DNA of 64,000 nucleotides, taken from assembly GCF_000196235.1 (NCBI RefSeq), contig NC_008541.1:3348001-3412000 (forward strand), written 5' to 3'. Of the stretch, positions 1 through 11,112 are shown in pieces; position 1 is the stretch's first letter, and the number at the start of each line of letters is the position of its first letter. The stretch comes from Arthrobacter sp. FB24 (lineage in GTDB: Bacteria; Actinomycetota; Actinomycetes; Actinomycetales; Micrococcaceae). The notes under the pieces are model-generated. The model searched no databases. It was not told the DNA's origin and worked only from the letters and a program-made list of their open reading frames with translations. A program made the translations under genes and the position numbers.

Positions 1-1670
<1,670 letters not shown>

Positions 1671-1708
1671 CTAAATTCTGAAGTCTTGGGTTACGGGAAG
1701 AGGGAGCC

Positions 1709-1749
1709 CCGGAGCAAGGCAGCGCGGCGGGCCGGCTGCCTTGCTCCGG
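1709..1749 (-). terminator. Perfect 15-bp hairpin between rpoB and rpoC
   Basis: Arms 1709-1723 (CCGGAGCAAGGCAGC) and 1735-1749 are perfect reverse complements around an 11-nt loop, starting 6 nt after the rpoB stop codon. On the minus strand it is followed by a C/T-rich stretch, not a T-run. It may therefore act as an RNA processing or stabilising element or a partial attenuator rather than a full terminator. That role is inference; the structure is seen directly. Confidence 0.6.
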
Positions 1750-1755
1750 AGGACT

Positions 1756-4700
1756 CTAGACCTCTTCTACGGAACTGGGCTCTGCACGAGACAGATCGAT
1801 GCCCAGTTCTTCCGCAGCCGTGAAGACTGCGTCATCAGAGTCACGCATTTCAATTGTGGTTCCGTCCGTGGAAAGCACTTCCACGTTCAGGCACAGCGAC
1901 TGCATTTCCTTGATCAAGACCTTGAAGGACTCAGGAACGCCCGGCTCCGGGATGTTCTCGCCCTTGACGATGGCTTCGTAGACCTTCACACGACCATGGA
2001 TGTCATCCGACTTGATCGTGAGCAGTTCCTGGAGCGTGTAGGCAGCGCCGTAAGCCTCGAGCGCCCACACTTCCATTTCACCGAAGCGCTGGCCACCGAA
2101 CTGAGCCTTACCACCCAGCGGCTGCTGCGTGATCATGGAGTACGGGCCGGTGGAGCGTGCGTGGATCTTGTCGTCCACCAGGTGGTGGAGCTTCAGGATG
2201 TACATGTAGCCGACCGAGATCGGATCCGGGAACGGCTCGCCGGAGCGGCCGTCGAACAGGCGGGTCTTGCCCGAGGAGTTGATCAGGCGGTCACCGTCGC
2301 GGGTCACGTTGGTGGAGTCGAGCAGGCCCGTGATTTCCTCTTCACGAGCACCGTCGAAGACCGGAGTTGCAACAGTGGTTGAACCACTCTCGCGCGGCAG
2401 GTTCGGCAGCTGCTTGACCCACTCGGGCTCGCCTTCGATCTTCCAACCTGTCTTGGCAACCCAGCCGAGGTGCGTTTCGAGCACCTGGCCGACGTTCATA
2501 CGGCCCGGAACACCCAGCGGGTTCAGGACGATATCAACAGGCGTACCGTCGGCAAGGAAGGGCATGTCCTCGATCGGAAGGATCTTGGAGATAACACCCT
2601 TGTTGCCGTGACGGCCGGCGAGCTTGTCGCCGTCGGTGATCTTGCGCTTGGCGGCCACGTAAACGCGGACCAGCTGGTTGACGCCCGGGGGCAGTTCGTC
2701 GTCGTTGTCGCGGTCGAAGACGCGGACGCCGATGACGGTGCCGGACTCGCCGTGCGGAACCTTCAGGGACGTGTCGCGGACTTCACGGGACTTCTCGCCG
2801 AAGATGGCGCGCAGCAGGCGCTCTTCCGGGGTCAGTTCGGTTTCACCCTTCGGGGTGACCTTTCCGACCAGGATGTCGCCGGCCTCAACCTCGGCACCGA
2901 TGTGGATGATGCCGCGCTCGTCCAGGCCTGCCAGGACTTCCTCGGACACGTTGGGGATGTCACGGGTGATTTCCTCGGCACCAAGCTTGGTGTCGCGGGC
3001 ATCGATCTCGTGCTCCTCGATGTGGATGGAGGAAAGAACGTCCTCGGCAACAATGCGCTGCGAGAGGATGATGGCGTCCTCGAAGTTGTGGCCTTCCCAT
3101 GACATGAATGCCACGAGCAGGTTCTTACCGAGGGCAAGTTCGCCCTGGTCCGTTGCCGGGCCGTCAGCGATGATGCCGCCGACCTCCAGGCGCTGGCCCT
3201 CGCTCACCAGGACACGGTGGTTGTAGCAGTTGCCCTGGTTGGAACGCGCGAACTTGTTGATGCGGTAGTTGGTTTCCGTGCCATCGTCGTTGAGCATGAT
3301 GACGAGTTCAGCGGACACCTCGGTGACCACACCGGCCTTCTTGGCGATGACAACGTCACCGGCGTCGACTGCAGCGGCGCGCTCCATGCCGGTACCGACG
3401 AACGGCGCCTCGGAACGGACCAGCGGCACGGCCTGACGCTGCATGTTGGCACCCATGAGTGCGCGGTTTGCATCGTCATGCTCGAGGAACGGGATCAGGG
3501 CCGTAGCCACGGACACCATCTGGCGCGGGGAAACGTCCATGAACTCGACGTCGGCGGCGGGAACCAGCACGGGCTCGCCTCCACCACCACGGGCGCGGAC
3601 CAGGACGGTCTCTTCGGCGAACTTCTTGTTCTCGTCCAGCGGAGCGTTGGCCTGAGCGATCAGGACCTCTGCTTCGTCGTCGGCCGTCAGGTACTGGACC
3701 TCATCGGACACGACACCCTCGGATACGAGGCGGTAAGGCGTCTCGATGAAACCGAAGGGGTTGATGCGGCCGTAGGATGCCAGCGAACCGATCAGACCAA
3801 TGTTCGGGCCTTCAGGGGTTTCAATGGGGCACATACGTCCGTAGTGGGACGGGTGAACGTCTCGGACTTCCATGCCTGCACGGTCACGGGACAGACCACC
3901 CGGGCCAAGCGCGGACAGACGGCGCTTGTGGGTCAGACCCGACAGCGGGTTGTTCTGGTCCATGAACTGGGACAGCTGGGAGGTTCCGAAGAACTCCTTG
4001 ATGGCTGCCACCACCGGGCGGATGTTGATCAGCGTCTGCGGCGTGATGGCTTCGACGTCCTGCGTGGTCATTCGCTCGCGGACAACGCGCTCCATACGGG
4101 ACAGGCCGGTGCGGACCTGGTTCTCGATGAGCTCGCCGACGGCGCGGATGCGGCGGTTGCCGAAGTGGTCGATGTCATCGATTTCGACGCGCAGCTCGTG
4201 GTCCTGGCCGTCGCGCTTGCCGGTGAGGGTCTTCTCGCCGGCGTGCAGTGCAACCAGGAACTTGATCATGGCAACGATGTCTTCGACGTGCAGGACCGAA
4301 GCTTCCTTGTCGCCAAGGGAGCGGTCGATGCCAAGCTTGCGGTTGATCTTGTAACGGCCGACCTTGGCCAGATCGTAGCGCTTGGAGTTGAAGTACAGGT
4401 TGTCCAGCAGGGACTGGGCAGCCTCGACGGTGGGCGGCTCGCCCGGTCGCAGCTTCCGGTAGATGTCCAGCAAGGCGTCTTCGCGGGTTTCAGTTGCGTC
4501 CTTCTCCAGCGTTGCGCGCATGGAGTCGTACTGACCGAACTCTTCGAGGATCTGGCCTTCGGTCCAGCCGAGGGCCTTCAGCAGCACCGTGACGGACTGC
4601 TTGCGCTTGCGGTCAAGGCGGACGCCGACCTGGTCGCGCTTATCGATTTCGAGCTCGAACCAGGCACCGCGGGACGGGATGATCTTCGCAGTGAAGATGT

Positions 4701-5271
4701 CCTTGTCGCTGGTCTTGTCGGCAGTGCGCTCAAAGTATGCGCCCGGAGAACGGACCAGCTGGGAGACAACGACACGCTCGGTGCCGTTGACGACGAAGGT
4801 GCCCTTCTCGGTCATCAGCGGGAAGTCACCCATGAACACGGTCTGCTGCTTGATTTCGCCCGTGTTGTTGTTCATGAATTCGGCTTTAACGTACAGCGGA
4901 GCCGAGTACGTAGCGTCCCGGTCCTTGCACTCTGCCATGGTGTATTTGGGATCAGCGAACTCCGGGTCGGAGAAGCTCAGGGACATGGTGCCCTGGAAAT
5001 CCTCGATCGGGGAGATCTCTTCGAAGATGTCAGACAGACCGGAGCTAGTGGCGACGCTGAGGTCGCCTTCTTCGACGGCCTTCGCAACGCGTGCCTGCCA
5101 GCGTTCGTTTCCGACCAGCCAGTCGAAGCTGTCCGTTTGCAGGGCAAGCAGATTCGGAACGTCAAGAGGTTCGTGAATCTTTGCGAATGAGAGCCGGCGA
5201 GTGGCACCATCGGTGCTGTCGGCATTGATAGCGGTAGCGTTGTTTACATTAGAGGTGCTCGAGGCGACCAA
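1756..5271 (-). CDS. rpoB: DNA-directed RNA polymerase subunit beta
   Basis: Second-largest subunit of RNA polymerase, 1171 aa from the TTG at 5271. I chose this TTG because GGAAGGA lies 6 nt upstream and the protein then begins [15 protein letters not shown] at 5286 would add five residues but has no ribosome-binding site. The rifampicin region around residues 430-455 ([19 protein letters not shown], then [11 protein letters not shown]) carries the residues normally found in rifampicin-sensitive enzymes. The C-terminus ([13 protein letters not shown]) is typical of the family. rpoC follows. A promoter is proposed about 220 bp upstream of the start. Confidence 0.98.
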   Translation of the reverse strand: MVASSTSNVNNATAINADSTDGATRRLSFAKIHEPLDVPNLLALQTDSFDWLVGNERWQARVAKAVEEGDLSVATSSGLSDIFEEISPIEDFQGTMSLSFSDPEFADPKYTMAECKDRDATYSAPLYVKAEFMNNNTGEIKQQTVFMGDFPLMTEKGTFVVNGTERVVVSQLVRSPGAYFERTADKTSDKDIFTAKIIPSRGAWFELEIDKRDQVGVRLDRKRKQSVTVLLKALGWTEGQILEEFGQYDSMRATLEKDATETREDALLDIYRKLRPGEPPTVEAAQSLLDNLYFNSKRYDLAKVGRYKINRKLGIDRSLGDKEASVLHVEDIVAMIKFLVALHAGEKTLTGKRDGQDHELRVEIDDIDHFGNRRIRAVGELIENQVRTGLSRMERVVRERMTTQDVEAITPQTLINIRPVVAAIKEFFGTSQLSQFMDQNNPLSGLTHKRRLSALGPGGLSRDRAGMEVRDVHPSHYGRMCPIETPEGPNIGLIGSLASYGRINPFGFIETPYRLVSEGVVSDEVQYLTADDEAEVLIAQANAPLDENKKFAEETVLVRARGGGGEPVLVPAADVEFMDVSPRQMVSVATALIPFLEHDDANRALMGANMQRQAVPLVRSEAPFVGTGMERAAAVDAGDVVIAKKAGVVTEVSAELVIMLNDDGTETNYRINKFARSNQGNCYNHRVLVSEGQRLEVGGIIADGPATDQGELALGKNLLVAFMSWEGHNFEDAIILSQRIVAEDVLSSIHIEEHEIDARDTKLGAEEITRDIPNVSEEVLAGLDERGIIHIGAEVEAGDILVGKVTPKGETELTPEERLLRAIFGEKSREVRDTSLKVPHGESGTVIGVRVFDRDNDDELPPGVNQLVRVYVAAKRKITDGDKLAGRHGNKGVISKILPIEDMPFLADGTPVDIVLNPLGVPGRMNVGQVLETHLGWVAKTGWKIEGEPEWVKQLPNLPRESGSTTVATPVFDGAREEEITGLLDSTNVTRDGDRLINSSGKTRLFDGRSGEPFPDPISVGYMYILKLHHLVDDKIHARSTGPYSMITQQPLGGKAQFGGQRFGEMEVWALEAYGAAYTLQELLTIKSDDIHGRVKVYEAIVKGENIPEPGVPESFKVLIKEMQSLCLNVEVLSTDGTTIEMRDSDDAVFTAAEELGIDLSRAEPSSVEEV

Positions 5272-5360
5272 GAGGGATCCTTCCACAGACCTTCAGGCGT
5301 TTTCAGATCTCCCCCGTTGCAAGCCCTGCAGAATGACTCCGCAGCGCTACCAGTCCGGTT

Positions 5361-5457
5361 CCGCTATATGACCCGGGACCCAGGCTGCCCACGGTGTGAC
5401 ACGTCTTTGACGGCACGTTGATGGATCAGCTGCTAGGCAAAGCCCACCGCTATATGA
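5361..5457 (-). repeat. 11-bp direct repeat in the rpoB leader
   Basis: The sequence TCATATAGCGG occurs twice on the minus strand, at 5371-5361 and 5457-5447, both within the 338-bp gene-free stretch 5272-5609 ahead of rpoB. Both copies would lie in the untranslated leader if the upstream promoter is real. I recognise no known element here. The rest of the stretch shows only the promoter described separately. Confidence 0.4.
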
Positions 5458-5491
5458 AGGCTGAAGGTAAACAGGGAAGACGCAAATATCT

Positions 5492-5520
5492 ACGATACGG
5501 CAAAACGGCGTACGTGTCTA
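5492..5520 (-). promoter_or_regulatory. Probable rpoB promoter
   Basis: On the minus strand a -35 box TAGACA (5520-5515) and a -10 box TATCGT (5497-5492) are separated by 17 bp. Both are close to the housekeeping sigma consensus. This would give an rpoB leader of about 210 nt. Confidence 0.5.
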
Positions 5521-5609
5521 CCCCACTTCCCCGCTTATTGCAAGCACTGTTGCCGCGGGCACCTAGTTGGCCTGCGCACCGCCCCAGCTGCATCGCTACA
5601 GGCGGGCCG

Positions 5610-6074
5610 CTACAGCGTGAGGGTCACGCCTTCGGCGGTGCAGGCGCCGGCATTGGCAAACACCGCATCGCGGACCGCGTCCTTGGAAGCCTGCTCCGGC
5701 TCGCCGTTACCGCCAGCTGCTGAATGGTCGATGGCGATGAGGCTGAGAGCAGCGAAAAGACCTTCGAGATCTCCGGAAACGGCAGCTTTGGCGTCCTCGG
5801 CTTTGAGGTAGATGTCCTCGTAAGCATTGGCGTCACCGCTCGCCGCCTTGTATTCGGCGTAGAGGGTGTTGAACTTCTCGCATGCTTCCTTCACGCCCGC
5901 ACTGGCGGCGGTGGAACTGCCGGAAGACCGCGACGGCGACGCCTGGGACGGCGTGGAAGAGGACGTGGCAGGGGCCGCCGTCGACGTGGTGCTGTCCGGC
6001 GCGGGAGTGGAAACGCTGCAGGCCGTGAGTCCGGCCAGGCCTGCGATGGCCGCGACTGCAAGTATCTTCTTCAT
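5610..6074 (-). CDS. Small secreted lipoprotein of unknown function
   Basis: A 154-aa protein starting at ATG 6074, with AGGAGC 6 nt upstream. An earlier in-frame start would add a non-signal sequence. The N-terminus is a lipoprotein signal peptide: MKKI, a hydrophobic stretch, then the lipobox LTAC with the modified cysteine near residue 19. A Ser/Thr/Pro/Ala-rich linker of about 45 residues follows. The C-terminal domain is helical and acidic (KEACEKFNTLYAEYKAASGD onward) and carries a second cysteine near the end. It should be anchored to the outer face of the membrane. No specific family is recognised. It lies upstream of rpoB on the same strand and divergent from the thiolase. Confidence 0.8.
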   Translation of the reverse strand: MKKILAVAAIAGLAGLTACSVSTPAPDSTTSTAAPATSSSTPSQASPSRSSGSSTAASAGVKEACEKFNTLYAEYKAASGDANAYEDIYLKAEDAKAAVSGDLEGLFAALSLIAIDHSAAGGNGEPEQASKDAVRDAVFANAGACTAEGVTLTL

Positions 6075-6283
6075 CTGAGCTCCTGTTTCCCCACAACGTC
6101 TTCCCGGGACGGGCGTATCCGCCATCCACCCTACTCAGCCCTGTCCGGCGCCGCACATTCACTTGATGGGCAGGCCTACCCATCCGCGGCGGAATGGAGC
6201 CTGCCGCGCATGCGTTTGAATGGATAGGTGATTCGGCTCACGATAGCCTTGGCCTACATCGTCACAGATCGGAAGAGATAACC

Positions 6284-7483
6284 ATGAGCAACTCCCCAGA
6301 CAACAATGATGTTGTCATCCTCGCTGCGGCCCGCACGCCGCAGGGGCGCCTGAACGGCCAGCTAGCCGGCTTCACGGCGGTGGAGCTCGGGGCGCACGCC
6401 ATCAAGGCGGCCCTGGCTGCGAGCGGCGTTGCCGCGGAGCAGGTGGATGCGGTCATCATGGGCCAGGTCCTGCAGGCGGGAGCGGGCCAGAACCCCGCGC
6501 GGCAGAGCGCCATCGGCGCCGGCATCGGCTGGAACGTCCCCACGGTCACTATCAACAAAGTGTGCCTTTCCGGCCTCACGGCCGTGATCGACGCCGCCCG
6601 CATGATCCGCAGCGGTGACGCCGCCGTCGTCGTCGCCGGCGGTCAGGAATCCATGTCCCGGGCGCCGCACATCCTGCCGGGTTCCCGGCAGGGTTGGACC
6701 TACGGGACTGTCCAGGCGCTGGACGTGGCCGCGCATGACGGCCTGACCGACGCCTTCGACGGACAATCCATGGGGCTGTCCACGGAAAGCAAGAACCTGG
6801 TTCTGGGCATCGACCGGACCTCGCAGGACAACGTGGCAGCCCAGTCCCACCAGCGCGCCGCCCTGGCCGCGAAGAACGGAGTTTTCGACGACGAAATCGC
6901 CCCGATCAGCGTCAAACAGCGGAGGGGGGACCCGGTGGTGGTGGCCACCGACGAAGGCGTGCGCCCGAACACGTCGGTCGAGTCGCTGGCCGGTCTCCGT
7001 GCCGCGTTCGTCAGCGACGGCACCATCACGGCAGGCAACTCCTCTCCCCTGTCCGACGGCGCTGCCGCCCTGGTATTGACCACCCGGAAGTTCGCGGAAG
7101 ACAACGGCCTGGACTACCTCGCAGTTGTGGGCAAGCCGGGCCAGGTTGCGGGCCCGGACAATTCGCTGCACTCGCAGCCGTCCAATGCAATCAAGAGCGC
7201 CTTGGACCGTGCCGGATGGACCACCGCGGACCTCGACTTCATTGAGATCAACGAGGCCTTCGGTTCCGTTGCCGTCCAGTCGCTCAAGGACCTCCAGTAC
7301 CCGCTGGAGAAGTGCAACATCCATGGCGGCGCCATCGCGCTCGGGCACCCCATCGGGGCCTCAGGCGCCCGCCTGGCCGGACATGCCGCGCACGAGCTGA
7401 AACGCCGCGGCTCCGGCAAGGCCGCTGTATCCCTGTGCGGCGGCGGCGGGCAGGGCGAAGCCCTCCTCCTCTACCGGGACTGA
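6284..7483 (+). CDS. Acetyl-CoA acetyltransferase (thiolase)
   Basis: Type II thiolase, 399 aa, catalysing condensation of two acetyl-CoA to acetoacetyl-CoA or the reverse. The start is ATG 6284 with GGAAGAG upstream; the open frame extends 30 codons further up but lacks family similarity there. Catalytic residues are visible: nucleophile Cys94 in NKVCLSGLTAV, NEAFGSV, the histidine of GHPIGASGAR near residue 354, and the second cysteine in SLCGGGGQG near residue 384. The length is normal. A YbaK-like gene follows after 5 bp, probably co-transcribed. Whether its main role is fatty-acid breakdown or acetoacetyl-CoA supply cannot be told from here. Confidence 0.93.
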   Translation: MSNSPDNNDVVILAAARTPQGRLNGQLAGFTAVELGAHAIKAALAASGVAAEQVDAVIMGQVLQAGAGQNPARQSAIGAGIGWNVPTVTINKVCLSGLTAVIDAARMIRSGDAAVVVAGGQESMSRAPHILPGSRQGWTYGTVQALDVAAHDGLTDAFDGQSMGLSTESKNLVLGIDRTSQDNVAAQSHQRAALAAKNGVFDDEIAPISVKQRRGDPVVVATDEGVRPNTSVESLAGLRAAFVSDGTITAGNSSPLSDGAAALVLTTRKFAEDNGLDYLAVVGKPGQVAGPDNSLHSQPSNAIKSALDRAGWTTADLDFIEINEAFGSVAVQSLKDLQYPLEKCNIHGGAIALGHPIGASGARLAGHAAHELKRRGSGKAAVSLCGGGGQGEALLLYRD

Positions 7484-7488
7484 CGACT

Positions 7489-8004
7489 GTGGCTGGTAAC
7501 GCCGACACAGCCACCGGCGGCACGAAAGGCACCAGCGGCACCGGCAGGGAGCGGTTCCTTGCCGATGCCGCCGCCCGCGGGCTGGAGGTGCAGCTCGTGG
7601 AGCGCCTCGCCGCGAACAGCCTCGAAGAAGCCGCCCGGATCCTGGGTATCCAGCCGTCGGACATTGTGAAGTCCTTGGTGGTCAAGCACAAGGACGGCAG
7701 CTTCCTGTTCGCCCTGGTGCCGGGAGACCGCCAGATTTCCTGGCCGAAGCTCCGCAGCCTTCTGGGCGTCAACAAACTTTCCCTGCCGCCCGCCGACGTC
7801 GCGCTCGAGGCCACCGGTTACGAGCGCGGCACGATCACCCCGCTGGGCAGCACCACGCCCTGGCCGGTCTACGCGGACGTGGCCATCACAGGGCGGCGGA
7901 TTTCCATGGGGGCCGGGCAGCACGGCTACAGTGCGTTCGTGGACGCCGATGCCCTGACCGCGGCGCTGGACGCCGTGGTCGCGGACATCAGCGACGCCGT
8001 CTAG
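7489..8004 (+). CDS. YbaK/aminoacyl-tRNA deacylase family protein
   Basis: A 171-aa protein of the YbaK/ProX editing superfamily, which hydrolyses mischarged tRNAs such as Cys-tRNA(Pro). The domain runs from about residue 22 (RFLADAAARGLEVQLVERLA) to the end. It shows the family pattern VKSLVVKHKDGSFLFALVPGD, with the conserved lysine, and the glycine-rich GAGQHGYSAFVD near the C-terminus. The start is taken as GTG 7489, just after the thiolase stop. Its ribosome-binding site is weak, which fits translational coupling. The exact tRNA substrate is not predictable. It converges on the nucleotidase gene with only 26 bp between stops. Confidence 0.85.
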   Translation: MAGNADTATGGTKGTSGTGRERFLADAAARGLEVQLVERLAANSLEEAARILGIQPSDIVKSLVVKHKDGSFLFALVPGDRQISWPKLRSLLGVNKLSLPPADVALEATGYERGTITPLGSTTPWPVYADVAITGRRISMGAGQHGYSAFVDADALTAALDAVVADISDAV

Positions 8005-8030
8005 TTCCCCGCGCCGCCCGGCCGCTACCC

Positions 8031-9863
8031 CTAGGGTGTGACCGCCAGCGGCTGGCCGTTGACCACAAGCCGCCAGTCATTCCGGCTGAAGAGGGCTGCA
8101 TCAAGGGTGCCGTTGTCAACAACGTAGTCAATGATGCGCTGCCGGATCTCCTGCTGGCTGTTCGACAGGACGGGTGCTGTTCTGACTGCCGGGAAGTTCC
8201 CGCCGCCGCTCTGGCGGTAGTTGTTGATGGCCATGGCGAATTCCTGGTCCACCCGCAGCGCCTCTCCCCCGTAGCTGAGGCCGACGATACGCTCGCCCAC
8301 GGGCCGTGCCAGGTCGATGTCATAGGTCAGCGGGGCGTCAAGGCCGTACACGACGTCGTAGTTGTAGTCCGGGGTTCCGTTCGGTGCCATCGCGGTGCTG
8401 GCATTGGTGACGTCAGCCGCGCGGGCCGTAGCGGAACCGACCGGCTTGAAGTACTGCGCGGACCATTCGAGGTAGGCCTTCAGCTGCATACCGGTGACCT
8501 TGATGGACAACAACGTGTTGTCGAAAATGTAGAGCCCCGCGACATCACGGATGGTCAGGGGGCCGGCTTTGACGTCCACGGCGCGGGAAAACGCCGCGGC
8601 AATGGACAGCACCGGAAGACCCGCTGCCGGACCAGTGGCCAGCTCTGCCTTGATGGTGCGGGCCTGGACGTAGTTGATGGCGTCGATGGCCGCGGAGTCC
8701 TCCCAGCAGGCGGTGGCCGTACTGAGCGGGGCCGTGGACGTTCCGATCACCTCGTTCACGTACGCCACTGTGGCCTCGTGCCCGGCCTGAACAGCGCGGA
8801 CGACGGCGGGATCCGCCTCGGCGGTCTTCGCGTCCAGCAGCTGGGAGGAGGCCGCAGTGACGCTCCAGCGCCCCTTCGCCTTGGCCACCTGGAGGTCCAT
8901 CACGGCAACCCGCATGCCCCACTTCAGTGGTTCTGTCAGGAGCACCTGCCTGCCGGTGGCCCTGTTCCGGACGAATCGTTCCGGGATCTCCACATGGGCG
9001 TGACCGACCAGGATGGCATCGATCCCCGGCACGTCCTCGGCAAGCTGTGTGGAGACGTTTTCCGGGAACGGAAGAGCGTCGCCGTAGGAGGATCCCGGCG
9101 TCGCTCCTGAATGGCTGCAGACGATCACGACGTCGGCTCCGGCAGCCTTCATTTGCGGGATGACGATACCGGCTTCCTCGACGATCCCGTTGAAGTCGAG
9201 TTTTCCCTGGACGCTGTCGCGGTCCCACAGCACGCAACCGGGTGTTACGAAGCCGACCAGTCCCACCGTCAGCCAGCCGTTGTCCGTCTTCACGCGCTTG
9301 AGCACGTACGGGGTGAAGGCGCGCTTCCCGGTCACGGCATCGTGGATATTGGCACCGAGGAGCGGGAAACCAAGTTGCCTCTCCCAGGTGCGAAGCAGCG
9401 GGATGCCGTAATTGAACTCGTGGTTGCCAAGCGCGGCGGCGTCGTAGCCCACCGCGTTCATGGCGAGGGCCATGGGGTGTGTGACCGAGTCGGAGATAGG
9501 GCGGATTTTGGCGAAGTAGTAGGCCTGCGGCGTGCCCTGGATAGTGTCGCCCGCGTCGATGGTCAGGGTGCATTGTTCGCCCCGCTCGGCCCGCATGGCC
9601 TTGATCAGCGTGGCCGCCTGGGCGATCCCGATTTTGTTGCCCGCCGCATCCGCGTAGGCGGTGTCCGTGAAGTAGTCCCAGTTGAAGACGTTGTTATGCA
9701 GGTCGGTTGTGCCGAGCACTGTCAGGGTGAACTGCTTCTTCCCTCCGGACTGTGGCGCCGGCAGGGCCTGGGCAGCGGGGGCTCCGGCCGGGGTGGCCGC
9801 GGGGGTAGGCACAAATCCAAAGTCTAGGGCTGTCTGAAGAGCATGAAAAGGAGAGCCCACCAT
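8031..9863 (-). CDS. Bifunctional metallophosphatase/5'-nucleotidase
   Basis: CpdB/UshA-type phosphoesterase, about 610 aa. The N-terminal calcineurin-like domain shows the metal ligands TTDLHNN (about residue 52), DAGDTIQG, ALGNHEFNYG (about 144), CSHSG and GHAHVEIP (about 287). The C-terminal 5'-nucleotidase domain contains the substrate-binding segment IFDNTLLSIKVTGMQLKAYLE. CpdB-like enzymes remove phosphate from 2',3'-cyclic and 3' or 5' nucleotides outside the membrane. The start is uncertain: ATG 9863 has only a distant GGAG, and no clear signal peptide follows it. The frame stays open upstream through the rplL terminator and into rplL, which cannot be coding. The gene lies downstream of rplL on the same strand. 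Confidence 0.88.
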   Translation of the reverse strand: MVGSPFHALQTALDFGFVPTPAATPAGAPAAQALPAPQSGGKKQFTLTVLGTTDLHNNVFNWDYFTDTAYADAAGNKIGIAQAATLIKAMRAERGEQCTLTIDAGDTIQGTPQAYYFAKIRPISDSVTHPMALAMNAVGYDAAALGNHEFNYGIPLLRTWERQLGFPLLGANIHDAVTGKRAFTPYVLKRVKTDNGWLTVGLVGFVTPGCVLWDRDSVQGKLDFNGIVEEAGIVIPQMKAAGADVVIVCSHSGATPGSSYGDALPFPENVSTQLAEDVPGIDAILVGHAHVEIPERFVRNRATGRQVLLTEPLKWGMRVAVMDLQVAKAKGRWSVTAASSQLLDAKTAEADPAVVRAVQAGHEATVAYVNEVIGTSTAPLSTATACWEDSAAIDAINYVQARTIKAELATGPAAGLPVLSIAAAFSRAVDVKAGPLTIRDVAGLYIFDNTLLSIKVTGMQLKAYLEWSAQYFKPVGSATARAADVTNASTAMAPNGTPDYNYDVVYGLDAPLTYDIDLARPVGERIVGLSYGGEALRVDQEFAMAINNYRQSGGGNFPAVRTAPVLSNSQQEIRQRIIDYVVDNGTLDAALFSRNDWRLVVNGQPLAVTP

Positions 9864-9909
9864 CTTTTTCAGAACTCCACCGGCTGTCGGTGCATGCCCC
9901 GGATGCAGG

Positions 9910-9939
9910 AAACCCCGCCCACCGGAGTGGACGGGGTTT
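9910..9939 (-). terminator. rplL terminator hairpin
   Basis: The inverted repeat AAACCCCGTCCAC / GTGGGCGGGGTTT has a 4-nt loop and one internal mismatch, and sits about 45 bp after the rplL stop. The T residues are in the closing arm. It should end the rplJL transcript before the nucleotidase gene. Confidence 0.75.
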
Positions 9940-9984
9940 CCCGGAGCAGAAAGGAAAGCTGAACGCTTCCCGGAGCTCGAAGTG

Positions 9985-10356
9985 TTACTTGAGGGTAACG
10001 GTGGCGCCGGCAGCTTCGAGCTGCTCCTTTGCCTTCTCGGCAGCTTCCTTGGTTGCGCCTTCGAGGACGGCCTTCGGAGCGCTGTCAACCAGGTCCTTGG
10101 CTTCCTTGAGGCCCAGGGAAGTGATGGCGCGAACTTCCTTGATCACTGCGATCTTCTTGTCGCCAGCAGCTTCGAGGACGACGTCGAAGTCGGTCTTCTC
10201 TTCAGCTTCTTCAGCAGCGGCAGCCGGGCCGGCAACGGCAACGGCAGCAGCGGTAACTTCGAAGGTCTCTTCGAAGAGCTTGACGAACTCGGAGAGCTCG
10301 ATGATGGTCAGTTCCTTGAAAGCTTCAATGAGCTCTTCGTTGGTGAGCTTCGCCAT
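9985..10356 (-). CDS. rplL: Ribosomal protein bL12 (L7/L12)
   Basis: A 123-aa stalk protein of the 50S subunit that recruits translational GTPases. The N-terminal dimerisation helices ([20 protein letters not shown]) are followed by an Ala/Glu-rich hinge ([15 protein letters not shown]). The globular domain then shows the conserved [20 protein letters not shown] and GATVTLK. Start ATG 10356 has GGAAGGA upstream. It follows rplJ after 78 bp in one transcript. The length is normal. Confidence 0.98.
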   Translation of the reverse strand: MAKLTNEELIEAFKELTIIELSEFVKLFEETFEVTAAAVAVAGPAAAAEEAEEKTDFDVVLEAAGDKKIAVIKEVRAITSLGLKEAKDLVDSAPKAVLEGATKEAAEKAKEQLEAAGATVTLK

Positions 10357-10434
10357 GGTGTGGCGTCCTTCCTATAGGTGGTGCTTGGCGGCCTGGGCCG
10401 TTGCCTTCACACCGGAGTCTGGTTTGAAAGAGAG

Positions 10435-11025
10435 TTAGTTCTCTTCGGTGGCTGCGGCTTCGGCCGGAGCTTCGGTCTCTGCTGCTTCTGCGGCCGGGGC
10501 TTCTTCAGCGGCGGGCGCTTCGGCAGCTGCCGGTGCACCGTTCTCTTCTTCAAGCTTGAGGCGCAGGGCGTCGATGATGCGTGCAGCAGCGGCAGCAGGA
10601 GCCTTGAGGATGCCTGCAACCTTGGCGAGCTGCAGCTCGCGGGACTCGAGTGCTGCCAGGGCAGCAACTTCGCTGGCGTTCAGTGCCTTGCCCTCGAAGT
10701 AACCGGTCTTGATAACCAGCTGCTTGTTGGTCTTGGCAAAATCCGTCAGGCTCTTGGCAGCTGCAACTGCGTCACCCTTGATGAACGCGATTGCAGTGGG
10801 GCCGGCGAGCTGACCGTCGAATGCTTCGACACCAGCTTCCTTGGCTGCAATTGCGGTCAGGGTGTTCTTGACGACCGCGAACTTGGTGTCCTGGCCGAGA
10901 GAAACGCGCAGCTGCTTGAGCTGTGCAACGGTGAGCCCACGGTATTCGGTCAGGACAGCGGCGTTCGATTCCTTGAAATCGTTAGTGATCTCAGCTACTG
11001 CTGAAACCTTGGTAGGCGTTGCCAT
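10435..11025 (-). CDS. rplJ: Ribosomal protein uL10
   Basis: A 196-aa protein that anchors the L12 stalk to 23S rRNA and represses its own operon by binding the leader RNA. The core is MATPTKVSAVAEITNDFKES...LTEYRGLTVAQLKQLR. The L12-binding helix lies near residues 125-160. The C-terminal 35 residues are a low-complexity Ala/Glu tail, common in actinobacterial L10. Start ATG 11025 follows GGAAGGAGG. The matching leader structure is seen just upstream. Confidence 0.98.
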   Translation of the reverse strand: MATPTKVSAVAEITNDFKESNAAVLTEYRGLTVAQLKQLRVSLGQDTKFAVVKNTLTAIAAKEAGVEAFDGQLAGPTAIAFIKGDAVAAAKSLTDFAKTNKQLVIKTGYFEGKALNASEVAALAALESRELQLAKVAGILKAPAAAAARIIDALRLKLEEENGAPAAAEAPAAEEAPAAEAAETEAPAEAAATEEN

Positions 11026-11080
11026 AACCCTCCTTCCGGGGATAGTGCCGGTGTTCCGGGTCCCCGCTCAGGTGAGCTAA

Positions 11081-11112
11081 AACTAAAAACGCCCCGGGCA
11101 GATGCACGGGGC
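11081..11112 (-). terminator. Terminator-like hairpin ahead of rplJ (possible attenuator)
   Basis: On the minus strand GCCCCG (11112-11107) pairs with CGGGGC (11096-11091) around a 10-nt loop. The T-tract GTTTTTAGTTTT follows at once. It lies 55 bp before the rplJ start and after the predicted L10 leader, where attenuators sit in this family. It could also finish the upstream GNAT transcript. Confidence 0.7.

Noticed and set aside
3217..5190. 657-codon plus-strand frame opposite rpoB
   Set aside because: High-GC antisense shadow; it overlaps the whole conserved core of rpoB.
5418..5723. 101-aa plus-strand frame in the rpoB upstream region
   Set aside because: No ribosome-binding site; it overlaps the lipoprotein gene and has random composition.
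6194..6283. Upstream extension of the thiolase frame
   Set aside because: Not conserved in thiolases, and ATG 6284 has a good ribosome-binding site.
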